A program made the position numbers and the translations under genes. A stretch of 64,000 nucleotides of DNA. Source: an uncultured Oscillospiraceae bacterium. GTDB taxonomy: Bacteria; Bacillota; Clostridia; Oscillospirales; Oscillospiraceae. Position 1 is the stretch's first letter. The number at the start of each line of letters is the position of its first letter. The stretch is from contig CAKTMO010000007.1 in the NCBI GenBank assembly GCA_934573935.1, positions 6,676-70,675 on the forward strand, written 5' to 3'. A model generated the notes under the pieces. It was given only the letters and a program-made list of their open reading frames with translations, made no database searches and was not told the DNA's origin. Of the stretch, positions 31,146 to 39,287 are shown one piece after another.

Positions 31146-32699
31146 TTACATCCACATGGCAAACAGCCGCAGCAGCGTGCCCAGCGCTTTGTGGTACCAG
31201 GGCCGCGCTTTCCAGCGCTTCATGGTCACCCGCTCACCGGCGGCGACGATCCGCTCCAGATCCTCCGCCAGCGGTTGGGACACCGCCGTGCCGTACAGCA
31301 GCGTGCCGCACTCAAAATGCAGCTGAAAGCTGCGGTAATCCATATTCACAGACCCCACAAAGGCCATCTGCCCATCTGCCAGCACTGTCTTGCCGTGCAG
31401 CAGGCCGGGCGTGAAGGTGTATATCTCCACGTTATGGCGCATCAGCTCGCCCCAATAGCTTTCCGCCACCAGATAGGCGAATTTGTGGTCGGGGATGCCG
31501 GGCATCAGCAGCCGCGTTTTCACGCCGCTGTCCGCCGCCAGACACAGCGAGCGCATCATGGGCTCGTCAATAGCCAGATACGGCGTGGTAACGGTCAGTG
31601 TCTGCCGTGCGCCGGAGATCAGCTGCAAAAAGGCGTCCTCGGCAGTGTTGATGGGGTTGTTATCGGGTCCGTCCACAAAGGGCTGGACAAAGCCCTGCCC
31701 CTGTGCGGCCCTGCGGGGACGGTACAGGTCATAGCCGTTGTCCATGGTGCCGCCCATCCGCTCCCACAGATGGATGAACTCCCTTGTCAGGCTCCAGGCG
31801 CCCCGTCCCGTCAGCCGCACGCCGCAGTCCTTCCAATAGCCGAACCGCTCGATCAGGTTGGCATATTCGTCCGCCAGATTGGCGCCGCCGGTATAGGCAA
31901 TCTCGCCGTCGATACAGGCGATCTTCCGGTGGTCGCGGTAGTTGAAATACAGCCGGTTCACATACTGATGCACCGGATTGAACACCATGACCTCCACGCC
32001 CAGCTCCCGCAGGGCGTCGATCTCCTCGCCGCCGAAGCGCATCATGCTGCCGAAGTCGTCGAACAGGAACTTGATCTCCACGCCCTCCGCCCGCTTGCGG
32101 CGGAAAATGTCCAGCATCCGGTCAAAGATGTCGCCCCGTGCCACGATATAGTACTCCAAGAAGATGAACCGCTTCGCCTGCTCCATGTGGGCCAGCAGAT
32201 CGCTCAGATATGCCTCACCCGTGTCCAGATACACCGCCTCGGTGCCGTCGTACAAAGGGAAGCCGTGGCGCTGCATATAGCAGGCCAGACGGCCCCACTC
32301 CGGCATCTGCTCCTCCAGCGCCGTCATGGCGGCGGCGCACTGCTCCGCCTGGGCGGGGCTCTCCGCCGGAAGGGGGAGCTTTTTCAGGGTCAGCCGCTTG
32401 GCGCTGCTCTCGCCGTTCCACAGCCAGTACAGGATCAGACCGGCCACCGGCACCGCCAGGATCAGCAGGATCCAGCCGATCTTATAGCTGGTGCTGCCGG
32501 GGCGTGTGTAGATGCGCGTGGCGCAGATCAGCGCCAGCACCTGCAGCAGCATATAGGCCAGCGCCATCTTCTGCTGCAGCAGGATCGACAGCCCCACCAC
32601 CAGCGCGATCTGCACCGCCAGCAACAGCGCCACCAGCACCAGCCGCAGTCCTGCGCCGATCCGCCGTTCTGTCTTCTGTTGTACCTGGTACTTCTTCAT
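31146..32699 (-). CDS. cls: Cardiolipin synthase (phospholipase D superfamily)
   Basis: 517 residues from the ATG at 32699 (AAGGAG just upstream). Two or three N-terminal membrane helices (GLRLVLVALLLAVQIALVVG, MLLQVLALICATRI, IGWILLILAVPVAGLILYWL) are followed by two PLD domains with HKD motifs DHRKIACIDG and LLHGKTVLADG and trailing GGANLADEY and GSVNMDYRS. It condenses two phosphatidylglycerols into cardiolipin at the inner membrane. Length and topology match Cls. It appears to lead a two-gene unit with the membrane protein downstream. Confidence 0.93.
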   Translation of the reverse strand: MKKYQVQQKTERRIGAGLRLVLVALLLAVQIALVVGLSILLQQKMALAYMLLQVLALICATRIYTRPGSTSYKIGWILLILAVPVAGLILYWLWNGESSAKRLTLKKLPLPAESPAQAEQCAAAMTALEEQMPEWGRLACYMQRHGFPLYDGTEAVYLDTGEAYLSDLLAHMEQAKRFIFLEYYIVARGDIFDRMLDIFRRKRAEGVEIKFLFDDFGSMMRFGGEEIDALRELGVEVMVFNPVHQYVNRLYFNYRDHRKIACIDGEIAYTGGANLADEYANLIERFGYWKDCGVRLTGRGAWSLTREFIHLWERMGGTMDNGYDLYRPRRAAQGQGFVQPFVDGPDNNPINTAEDAFLQLISGARQTLTVTTPYLAIDEPMMRSLCLAADSGVKTRLLMPGIPDHKFAYLVAESYWGELMRHNVEIYTFTPGLLHGKTVLADGQMAFVGSVNMDYRSFQLHFECGTLLYGTAVSQPLAEDLERIVAAGERVTMKRWKARPWYHKALGTLLRLFAMWM

Positions 32700-32747
32700 G
32701 GGTCTCCTTTCAGGGATGGTGGAGATAACGGGGGTCTGATGCCTCCT

Positions 32748-32858
32748 CTGTGTAAGGGGAGGTGTCAAAAATCTTCGATTTTTGACGGAGGGGTTGTCAG
32801 ATAACCGACAATCCCCCAGTCACCTTCGGTGACAGCCCCCTTTACACAAGGGGGCCTT
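32748..32858. repeat. MITE-like palindromic element
   Basis: About 110 bp with imperfect terminal inverted repeats: TGTGTAAGGGGAGGTGTCA at the left end and, reading inward on the other strand, TGTGTAAAGGGGGCTGTCA at the right end. The interior has nested hairpins: TCAAAAATC/GATTTTTGA, GGGGTTGTC/GACAATCCCC and GTCACC/GGTGAC. It encodes nothing and sits in the gap between pncB and cls. Confidence 0.65.
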
Positions 32859-32890
32859 TCAGATGAGACTTACGAAGCCGCCTTCCGCCC

Positions 32891-34342
32891 TCAGTTCCGG
32901 TTCTTCCGCAGCAGCTCCTGCTGGATGTCCCACAGCTTCTGGCTCAGGTCCACGTAATAGGTCTGGGGGTTGTCGAAACGCTTGATCTCGTCCCACAGGG
33001 TGTCCACCTGCTGCTTGCAGTAGGTCTGGATGTCCTTCAGGGCGGGGGACTCATACACCCGCTTGCCGTTCAGGAACACCGGTACCAGCAGCTCCCGCGC
33101 CTCAAAGTTGCACACGTTCTTCGTCTTCCACGTGGCGTAGGGATCGAACAGCATCAGCGGCTCGTTCTCATCCACAACCTCATCATACACGGTCATATAG
33201 TCGGCGATGGCCTTGCCGTTGTCCTTATTATACAGGCGGTAAACCTTCTTGAAGTGGGGGATGGTGATCTTCTCCACGTTTTCACTGCACTTGATCTTGG
33301 GGATGATCTCGCCCTTTTCGTTCTCAGCGGCGGTCAGCTTGTACACGCCGCCGAACACCGGCTCGCTCTTGGCGGTGATCATCCGTTCGCCCACGCCGAA
33401 CATGTCGATCTGGGCCCCCTGCAGAAACAGGTTCTGGATCAGCCGCTCGTCCAGGGAGTTGGACACGCTGATCTGGCACTCCGGCCATCCGGCCTCGTCC
33501 AGCATCTTGCGGGCCTTCTGGCTCAGATAGGCCATGTCGCCGCTGTCCAGCCGGATGCCGCACTTGCTGATGCCCATGGGCCGCAGCACCTCGTTAAAGG
33601 CGCGGATGGCGTTGGGCACGCCGGATTTCAGGGTGTTATAGGTGTCCACCAGCAGCGTGGCATTGGTGGGATACGTCTCGCAGTAGGTCTTGAAGGCCTC
33701 GTACTCCGTGTCAAACATCTGCACCCAGGCGTGGGCCATGGTGCCGCCGGTGGGCACGCCGTACAGCTGGTCGGAGATGGTGCAGGCCGTACCGGCGCAG
33801 CCGCCGATGTACGCTGCCCGCGCACCGATGATGGCCGCGTCCGCGCCCTGGGCACGGCGGGAGCCGAACTCCAGCACCGTCCGCCCGTTGGCGGCGCGGC
33901 AGATGCGGTTGGCCTTGGTGGCAATCAGGCTCTGGTGGTTGATGGTCAGCAGCGTGAAGGTCTCGATCAGCTGGGCCTCGATCGACGGCGCCCGCACCAC
34001 CACCAGGGGCTCGCGGGGGAACACAGGGGTGCCCTCGGGGATGGCGTAGATATCGCCGGTAAAGCGGAAGTCCCGCAGATAGTCCAAAAACTCCTCGCAG
34101 AACAGGTTCCGGCCCCGCAGATAGGCGATGTCCTCCTCGCTGAAGTGGAGATTTTCAATGTAGTCGATCAGCTGCTCCAGACCCGCGGCGATGGCGAAGC
34201 CGCCCTGGTCGGGTACCTTGCGGAAGAACACATCAAAATATGTGATGCGGTCCTTATAGCCGTTGCGGAAGTATCCGTTGCCCATGGTCAACTCATAAAA
34301 GTCGCACAGCATGGTCATGTTCAGCTTTTCAGCAGTATTCAT
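32891..34342 (-). CDS. pncB: Nicotinate phosphoribosyltransferase
   Basis: 483 residues. N-terminal MTMLCDFYELTMGNGYFR, ITYFDVFFRKVPDQGGFAI and LEFGSRRAQGADAAI match bacterial NAPRTase. The phosphorylatable His lies in GTMAHAWVQMF, and the phosphoribosyl-binding loop includes IRLDSGDMAYLSQKARK and FGVGERMITAKSEPVFGGVYKL. It converts nicotinate and PRPP to nicotinate mononucleotide, the substrate of the NadD encoded at 53.4 kb. It is a single gene with its own promoter upstream. Confidence 0.95.
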   Translation of the reverse strand: MNTAEKLNMTMLCDFYELTMGNGYFRNGYKDRITYFDVFFRKVPDQGGFAIAAGLEQLIDYIENLHFSEEDIAYLRGRNLFCEEFLDYLRDFRFTGDIYAIPEGTPVFPREPLVVVRAPSIEAQLIETFTLLTINHQSLIATKANRICRAANGRTVLEFGSRRAQGADAAIIGARAAYIGGCAGTACTISDQLYGVPTGGTMAHAWVQMFDTEYEAFKTYCETYPTNATLLVDTYNTLKSGVPNAIRAFNEVLRPMGISKCGIRLDSGDMAYLSQKARKMLDEAGWPECQISVSNSLDERLIQNLFLQGAQIDMFGVGERMITAKSEPVFGGVYKLTAAENEKGEIIPKIKCSENVEKITIPHFKKVYRLYNKDNGKAIADYMTVYDEVVDENEPLMLFDPYATWKTKNVCNFEARELLVPVFLNGKRVYESPALKDIQTYCKQQVDTLWDEIKRFDNPQTYYVDLSQKLWDIQQELLRKNRN

Positions 34343-34403
34343 GTCCTGTCAAACCTCAAATTCTCAATAATACCCCATATCGCGGGGCGCAGAGTATCTA
34401 TTC

Positions 34404-34431
34404 ATTATAGCACATTTTTAACATTTCGCAA
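34404..34431 (-). promoter_or_regulatory. pncB promoter
   Basis: Minus strand: TTGCGA (34431-34426), 16-nt spacer, TATAAT (34409-34404), about 62 bases before the start. Confidence 0.65.
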
Positions 34432-34482
34432 CCGTTTCTCCCACATAATTCGGTATTCTGCGGCGGCTAAACCGCTGGTCGG

Positions 34483-34510
34483 TTGCATTTTCCGCCCCGT
34501 TTGGTACAAT
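34483..34510 (+). promoter_or_regulatory. Promoter of the XRE-type regulator
   Basis: TTGCAT (34483-34488), 16-nt spacer, TACAAT (34505-34510). Because the -10 box overlaps the ATG at 34509, that ATG cannot be the start codon. Confidence 0.65.
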
Positions 34511-34529
34511 GAATGGCGAGGTGATCACT

Positions 34530-35504
34530 TTGGACAAACAACAGCTCGGCGCTTTCATCGCCGAAAAGCGAAAGCGGCAGGGCCTGACCCAGCAGCAGCT
34601 GGCCCAGACGCTGCACGTTACCGACAAAGCCGTCAGCAAATGGGAGCGCGGGCTCAGCTACCCCGACGTGACCCTGCTGCAGCCGCTGGCGGCGGCCTTC
34701 GGTCTGCGTGTGGACGATTTGCTGACCTGCCGCGCCGCCGAAAAGGAGGAGCATTTGAAACCTGACATCACCCCCGTTCCGGAACTCGCCGTTCCTGAGC
34801 CGCCCGTGCCGGAAACGGCGTCCCCCGCCGTGCAGGCGGTGCTGGATATTTCCCAGGAAAATCTCGACCGGCGCCGAAAAAAACTGATCCGCCGTATATT
34901 GGCCGGCGTTCTCGCCTTTGCCGTGCTGGCTCTTGTTGGTATCTTTACCTTTCTGGTGCTGAACCAGCGAAGCGGCGAGACCTACAACATCTTTAAGCGC
35001 CAGCATTCTCCCGTCGATTATACCATCAGCATCGAGGCCTATCCCGCCAGCCTGTTCAACGATGATCAGGTGCTGGTGCGTGCCTGGAAGGGCCGGTACT
35101 ATCTGGCGGACGACGAGAGCCAAAAGACCCACGTCAGCGTCGCCTCGGAAAAGGGCGACACCTTCCGCTGCTTCTACTGGTCAACAGACGGCGTATACGC
35201 CGTGGCCGTTACCGACTCGGCGGAGCCCTCCCGCAGCAGTGAGTTCTCCCTCTGGAACTTTACGGATTTCAAGGAGACCCGCCTCACCGCCGTTCGTACC
35301 GCGATGGGCGTCTCTATCCGCCAGCGGCTGACGCAGGAGAATCTGGCGCCACCGGACTGCGATACCGTCAACGGCACCCTTCGTGTCAACGGCTTCTTTA
35401 ACGATACCCACATTCTGCTGCTGATCTATACCGCGCCCGACGGCGCTGTTTACCGCCTGGCCTACGACTGCGACGCCGACGCCCTGACCTTACGCGATAC
35501 ATAA
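34530..35504 (+). CDS. Membrane-anchored XRE-family HTH regulator
   Basis: 324 residues from a TTG at 34530, chosen for the GAGGTGAT at 34518-34525 and because the promoter -10 box covers the upstream ATG. The N-terminal Cro/C1 HTH is clear (RQGLTQQQLAQTLHVTDKAVSKWERGLSYPDV). A Pro/Glu-rich linker follows, then one transmembrane helix at about 130-150 (ILAGVLAFAVLALVGIFTFLVL, cited by its ends ILAGVL and FTFLVL) and a ~170-residue extracytoplasmic C-terminal domain with no family I recognise. The layout suggests a one-component membrane sensor. Confidence 0.82.
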   Translation: MDKQQLGAFIAEKRKRQGLTQQQLAQTLHVTDKAVSKWERGLSYPDVTLLQPLAAAFGLRVDDLLTCRAAEKEEHLKPDITPVPELAVPEPPVPETASPAVQAVLDISQENLDRRRKKLIRRILAGVLAFAVLALVGIFTFLVLNQRSGETYNIFKRQHSPVDYTISIEAYPASLFNDDQVLVRAWKGRYYLADDESQKTHVSVASEKGDTFRCFYWSTDGVYAVAVTDSAEPSRSSEFSLWNFTDFKETRLTAVRTAMGVSIRQRLTQENLAPPDCDTVNGTLRVNGFFNDTHILLLIYTAPDGAVYRLAYDCDADALTLRDT

Positions 35505-35507
35505 GAA

Positions 35508-35536
35508 GAGAGAGCCGAAAGGCTCTCTCTTTCCTC
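35508..35536 (+). terminator. Terminator of the XRE regulator gene
   Basis: Stem GAGAGAGCC-GAAA-GGCTCTCTC followed by TTTCCTC. Confidence 0.8.
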
Positions 35537-35586
35537 ATCATGCCGCCAGCGGCGGCGTAGCGCAACGCTTCACTCTTCACTAAAAA

Positions 35587-35616
35587 AATAGAGAGCCTTT
35601 CGGCTCTCTATCTTTT
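35587..35616 (-). terminator. Terminator of the zinc-ribbon gene
   Basis: Stem ATAGAGAGCC / GGCTCTCTAT. On the minus strand it runs into a seven-T tract. Confidence 0.85.
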
Positions 35617-35618
35617 CA

Positions 35619-36050
35619 TTATTCGTCGTCTTCCTCGCCGTCATTCAGGGCGTTGGCCAGGTCGCTGAGATCGAACTCCAGCTTGGTGCCGCAGTTGGGG
35701 CACACCACCTCGCCGTCCTCCAGAATGGACTCGTCGAAATAGACCTCTTCCTCGCACTCGGGACAGGTGGTCATGAAGCACTCTTCGTCATCATCCTCAT
35801 CGTCCCACTCGTCCTCATCTTCGTCCTCCAACTCGTAGAGGGATTCCTCCACTTCGCTCAGGTCGTCGCTGACGGCGTCCAGACCGTCCTCCAGGTCCAC
35901 CATCTCGTCCTGCATGTCGGCGATCTCGTCGGCCATGTGATCCAGCACGTCGATGATGGCGGTGAACAGCTTGCCCTCATTGCTCTCGGCGTCCAGCTTC
36001 AGACCCTCGGCCAGACCCTTCAGATATGCTACCTTCTCAGAAATACCCAT
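35619..36050 (-). CDS. CD1247-like zinc-ribbon protein
   Basis: 143 residues, very acidic. The N-terminal ~60 (MGISEKVAYLKGLAEGLKLD ... DVLDHMADEIADMQDEM) is the CD1247-type helical domain found in Clostridia. A Glu/Asp run comes next, then one zinc ribbon with Cys pairs CPECEEE and CPNCGTKLEF. The function is unknown. It lies 48 bases downstream of efp, an association common in this group, which suggests a link to translation but proves nothing. Confidence 0.85.
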   Translation of the reverse strand: MGISEKVAYLKGLAEGLKLDAESNEGKLFTAIIDVLDHMADEIADMQDEMVDLEDGLDAVSDDLSEVEESLYELEDEDEDEWDDEDDDEECFMTTCPECEEEVYFDESILEDGEVVCPNCGTKLEFDLSDLANALNDGEEDDE

Positions 36051-36097
36051 ATTCGGCTCCTTTCTTTACGGTCGGTTGGTTACTGCTTGCTTTTTCC

Positions 36098-36664
36098 TTA
36101 CTTGGCGCGGCCCAGATACTCGCCGGTGCGGGTGTCGATGGTGATCTTGTCGCCGATGTTGATGAACAGGGGCACCTTCACCTCGGCGCCGGTCTCCACG
36201 GTGGCGGGCTTCAGGGTGTTGGTGGCGGTGTTGCCGGCCAGGCCGGGCTCGGTCTCGGTGACTTCCAGATCCATGAAGTTGGGGCACTCCAGGCCGAACA
36301 CGTTGCCCTTATAGCTCAGCACCTTGCACACGGTGTTCTCGGTGATGAAGCGGAAAGCGTCGCCCAGCAGATCCTTGCCCAGAGGCACCATGTCGAAGGT
36401 CTCCTGATCCATGAAATAGTACAGGTCGCCGTCGTTGTAGCTGTAGGCCATGTCCTTGCGCTCGATGAAAGCCTCTTCGAACTTGGCGGTGGGGTTGAAG
36501 GACGTTTCGGTGACGCCGCCGGTCACGATGTTCTTCATCTTGGTGCGCACGAAAGCGGCGCCCTTGCCGGGCTTCACGTGCTGGAACTCGATGACCTGCA
36601 TGATCTTGCCATCATACTCGAAAGTCTTACCGTTTCTGAAATCGCCGGCAGTGATAGTTGCCAT
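36098..36664 (-). CDS. efp: Elongation factor P
   Basis: 188 residues, three beta-barrel domains. It begins [20 protein letters not shown]; the loop residue that enters the peptidyl-transferase centre is Lys34 in [11 protein letters not shown]. The C-terminal OB fold includes [20 protein letters not shown] and the terminal [18 protein letters not shown]. It relieves ribosome stalling at polyproline. The Lys could carry a modification or be unmodified, as in some Bacillota; no modification enzyme is in the window. Confidence 0.97.
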   Translation of the reverse strand: MATITAGDFRNGKTFEYDGKIMQVIEFQHVKPGKGAAFVRTKMKNIVTGGVTETSFNPTAKFEEAFIERKDMAYSYNDGDLYYFMDQETFDMVPLGKDLLGDAFRFITENTVCKVLSYKGNVFGLECPNFMDLEVTETEPGLAGNTATNTLKPATVETGAEVKVPLFINIGDKITIDTRTGEYLGRAK

Positions 36665-36743
36665 ATTGATATTCCTCCCATGTGATGAGGGAATATCACG
36701 ATTCCCTCGAATAAAATAATTCTGGCCGCAAAAGACCTCATCT

Positions 36744-36772
36744 ATTTTACATGATGCTTACTTGTTTGGCAA
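36744..36772 (-). promoter_or_regulatory. efp promoter
   Basis: Minus strand: TTGCCA (36772-36767), 17-nt spacer, TAAAAT (36749-36744). Confidence 0.65.
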
Positions 36773-36815
36773 GAGCTTTGCCGTAATTTTTGCCAAAAAA
36801 AGCAAAATTATTTCT

Positions 36816-37877
36816 TCACAGCACCAGCAGGGCCTTGGGAGCCCTGATGATGACCTCCGCGCCCTGGGGCCGCAGCACCATCACATCCTCGATGCGCACG
36901 CCGAATTTCCCGGGCAGATAGATACCGGGCTCGGCGCTGACCACCGCGTTTTCCGGCATGGGCTTGTCGTTGGCGGGGGAGGCGTTGGGGGCTTCGTGGA
37001 TGTCGATGCCCAGACTGTGGCCGAAGCTGTGGCCGAAGTACGCGCCGTACCCCGCGTCGGTGATGACCTGCCGCGCCGCGCCGTCAATGGCCGCGCCGGT
37101 CACGCCGGCCTTTGCGGCGGCGATGCCCGCCAGCTGGGCCTGCAGCACGATGTCATAGACCCGCCGCATCTCGTCGGAGGGCTGGCCCAGCGCCACGGTG
37201 CGGGTCATGTCGCTGCAATAGCCGTGGTATACGCAGCCAAAGTCCATGGTGATAAAATCGCCATGCTGCACCTGCCGCATCCCAGGCACGGCATGGGGCA
37301 TGGAGCCGTTGGGGCCGGAGGCCACAATGGTGTCAAAGGAGGTCTTTTCCGCTCCGGCGGACACCATCAGATAATCCAGCCGCGCCGCGATGGCCCGTTC
37401 CGTCATGCCGGGCCGGATCTCCGTCAGGATCTGCGCCAGCGCCCCCTCGGCGATCCGCTGAGCGGCGATCATGTATGCCAGCTCGTCCTCGTCCTTGCTG
37501 CCCCGCAGCTCCGTCATCAAAGCGGAGGCAGGCGTCAGCGCGGCGCTGAGTTTTTTTGTATACGCGGTGTGCTCCGCCACCGTCATGCGCTCCTCCTCAA
37601 AGCCCACCGTCTTTGCGCCGGAAGCCTCCAGCGCCCCGTTGATCAGGGCGGAGAAGGGCTTTTCGCGGCTGATCTCGCCGATGGCGGCCGCGCCGCCGAT
37701 GGCCTTTTCCGCCGCCTCGGTATAGCGGCTGTCGGTGAAATACCAGCTGCCTTTGCGGGTGACCAGCGCCGCGCCCTCGCCCAGAAAGCCGGTGGCGTAA
37801 TAGCAGTTGGACTCACTGGTCAGCAGCACAGCGTCCAGCTCACCCAGATGGGCGGCAATCCGCTCCAGATGGTTCAT
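36816..37877 (-). CDS. Xaa-Pro aminopeptidase (M24B)
   Basis: 353 residues. The creatinase-like N domain is followed by the pita-bread catalytic domain. The five metal ligands can be placed: two Asp in TMDFGCVYHGYCSDMTRTV, His in FGHSFGHSLGIDIHEAPN, and two Glu in SAEPGIYLPG and GVRIEDVMVL. It cleaves N-terminal residues ahead of proline. Its position directly upstream of efp is a standard Bacillota arrangement, although efp also has its own promoter. Confidence 0.94.
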   Translation of the reverse strand: MNHLERIAAHLGELDAVLLTSESNCYYATGFLGEGAALVTRKGSWYFTDSRYTEAAEKAIGGAAAIGEISREKPFSALINGALEASGAKTVGFEEERMTVAEHTAYTKKLSAALTPASALMTELRGSKDEDELAYMIAAQRIAEGALAQILTEIRPGMTERAIAARLDYLMVSAGAEKTSFDTIVASGPNGSMPHAVPGMRQVQHGDFITMDFGCVYHGYCSDMTRTVALGQPSDEMRRVYDIVLQAQLAGIAAAKAGVTGAAIDGAARQVITDAGYGAYFGHSFGHSLGIDIHEAPNASPANDKPMPENAVVSAEPGIYLPGKFGVRIEDVMVLRPQGAEVIIRAPKALLVL

Positions 37878-37890
37878 ATCGTTTCCTCCT

Positions 37891-38388
37891 TTACCGTTCC
37901 CGTGCCATAGCCTTGAAAGGGGCCTGCATGGCGTGCAGTACCTTCTGCCACGCCGTCACCGCTCCGCCCGCCGGTTCCACCATCAGCGCCGTCACGCCGG
38001 ACAGGTTGGCTGCCAGCACGTCCGTCAGCAGTTTGTCCCCCAGCATGGCCGTCTCCCCCTCCGTCGCGCCTGCTTTTTCCATGGCGCGGCGCAGCCCTTT
38101 AGGAGAGGGCTTCTGGGCGTGGCCCACATAATCGATGCCCAGCTGACGGCAGAAATCGTCCACCCGCCGGCTGCTGCGGTTGTTGGACAGGATCATCACC
38201 GTGATCCCCGCCGCCTTCAGATGGTCGATCCACGCCCTCACGTCCTCCGGCGGGGTTTTCACCGACTTGGGGGCCAGCGTATAGTCCAGGTCGCACAGCA
38301 AAAGCTGTATGCCCTTTTCACGCAGCAGCGCCGGCGTCACGCCGCGATAGTCGGCCAGCAGCCGGTCAGGCCGCAGGGAAACACGCAT
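37891..38388 (-). CDS. YqeG family HAD IIIA-type phosphatase
   Basis: 165 residues from the ATG at 38388 (AAGGAG at 38404-38399). HAD motif I LLCDLDYTLAP (Asp33, Asp35), motif II MILSNNRSS, motif III PSPKGLRRAM, motif IV MLGDKLLTDVLAAN. YqeG-type phosphatases are widespread in Bacillota and related to phosphatidylglycerophosphatase GEP4; a role in phosphatidylglycerol synthesis is possible but not shown. It lies 13 bases upstream of the Xaa-Pro peptidase gene, so the two form an operon. Confidence 0.9.
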   Translation of the reverse strand: MRVSLRPDRLLADYRGVTPALLREKGIQLLLCDLDYTLAPKSVKTPPEDVRAWIDHLKAAGITVMILSNNRSSRRVDDFCRQLGIDYVGHAQKPSPKGLRRAMEKAGATEGETAMLGDKLLTDVLAANLSGVTALMVEPAGGAVTAWQKVLHAMQAPFKAMARER

Positions 38389-38462
38389 ATCTATGCTCCT
38401 TTTCACATAAAGTCATGTTGTAGTATAGCAGTTTTTACCGGAAAATACAAGGGGGCGGGGTC

Positions 38463-39200
38463 ATGCAGTTCTATCTGGCGGCGGGTGCGGGAGACGCGCT
38501 GCCCCGGGGGCGGTTCTGTCCGGTGCGAGCCGCCTACCGGCTGGGGGCAAGGCTGCTGTCGGCGGTGGGAAACACCGCGGTGCAGGGTGGGCTGATGCTG
38601 GTGGGGGACAGCCGCGAGTGCGGCCCCGACGACGTGCTGGCGCGGGATATCCTGCGGGAGTGCCTGCGGCGAAACTACGACGGTGTGGTGCTGGACTGGT
38701 ACCATAATGGGCCCGATAGAGGTACATTAACGGCCTTAATGGGGCAGTTATGCCTCCAATATGACCGGCGTTTATTCGTGCCGGAGCGCTACGCCGCCCA
38801 CGCGCCCCGCGCCACGGTGCTGCTGAACACCGCTGTGTCCGGCGGCACGCTGCACAGCTGCCTGAGCGAAGGCGTCCGCCAGTTCGGCGCGGAGCGGCTG
38901 GCGCTGGATCTGGAGCGGCTGCGGCTGGATTTCATCCTGCCCATGTCCACCAACGTCCGCCGCCCCCTGACGGCGACGGAGCTGCGGCAGCTGCGGGAGG
39001 GGAAAAGCGTGTATTTTTCCGAGGAGCTGTGCGCCCGTTTCTTTACCTATCGTACCGGCAGCGAGAGCCACTATGTGCTGTTTGACGACGCCCAGACGCT
39101 GCGGAAAAAGGCGGCCCTGGCGGAGAACATGGGCATCCGCGAGGGCTTTTTCATGCTGCCGGAGGTGTCGGATATCGCGGGAGAGCTGCTGGGAACATGA
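38463..39200 (+). CDS. Hypothetical protein, GH18-like barrel
   Basis: 245 residues with no signal peptide. Several points recall a degenerate family-18 glycosidase: NYDGVVLDWYHNG occupies the position of the DGxDxDxE catalytic strand but lacks the acid Glu, and the C-terminal part SHYVLFDDAQTLRKKAALAE followed by MGIREGFFMLPEV matches the end of the YaaH/SleL-type barrel. Spore-cortex GH18 proteins are common in spore formers, but without the catalytic Glu this one is probably not a standard hydrolase. It is a single gene, divergent from yqeG. Confidence 0.65.
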   Translation: MQFYLAAGAGDALPRGRFCPVRAAYRLGARLLSAVGNTAVQGGLMLVGDSRECGPDDVLARDILRECLRRNYDGVVLDWYHNGPDRGTLTALMGQLCLQYDRRLFVPERYAAHAPRATVLLNTAVSGGTLHSCLSEGVRQFGAERLALDLERLRLDFILPMSTNVRRPLTATELRQLREGKSVYFSEELCARFFTYRTGSESHYVLFDDAQTLRKKAALAENMGIREGFFMLPEVSDIAGELLGT

Positions 39201-39210
39201 GAATGAGAAA

Positions 39211-39248
39211 ACGGGGAGGGGCGGCCCTAAAGGGCCGCCCCTCCCCGT
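39211..39248. terminator. Bidirectional terminator between convergent genes
   Basis: 16-bp GC-rich stem ACGGGGAGGGGCGGCCCT / AGGGCCGCCCCTCCCCGT with an AA loop, followed by TTTCGG on the plus strand; it separates two convergent genes. Confidence 0.75.
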
Positions 39249-39287
39249 TTCGGTGCATATGGTACATGCTGCCATGAGAAAAGCTGC

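Noticed and set aside
34509..34529. ATG at 34509 as start of the XRE regulator
   Set aside because: It overlaps the putative -10 hexamer and lacks a Shine-Dalgarno; the TTG at 34530 has one and starts directly at the HTH.
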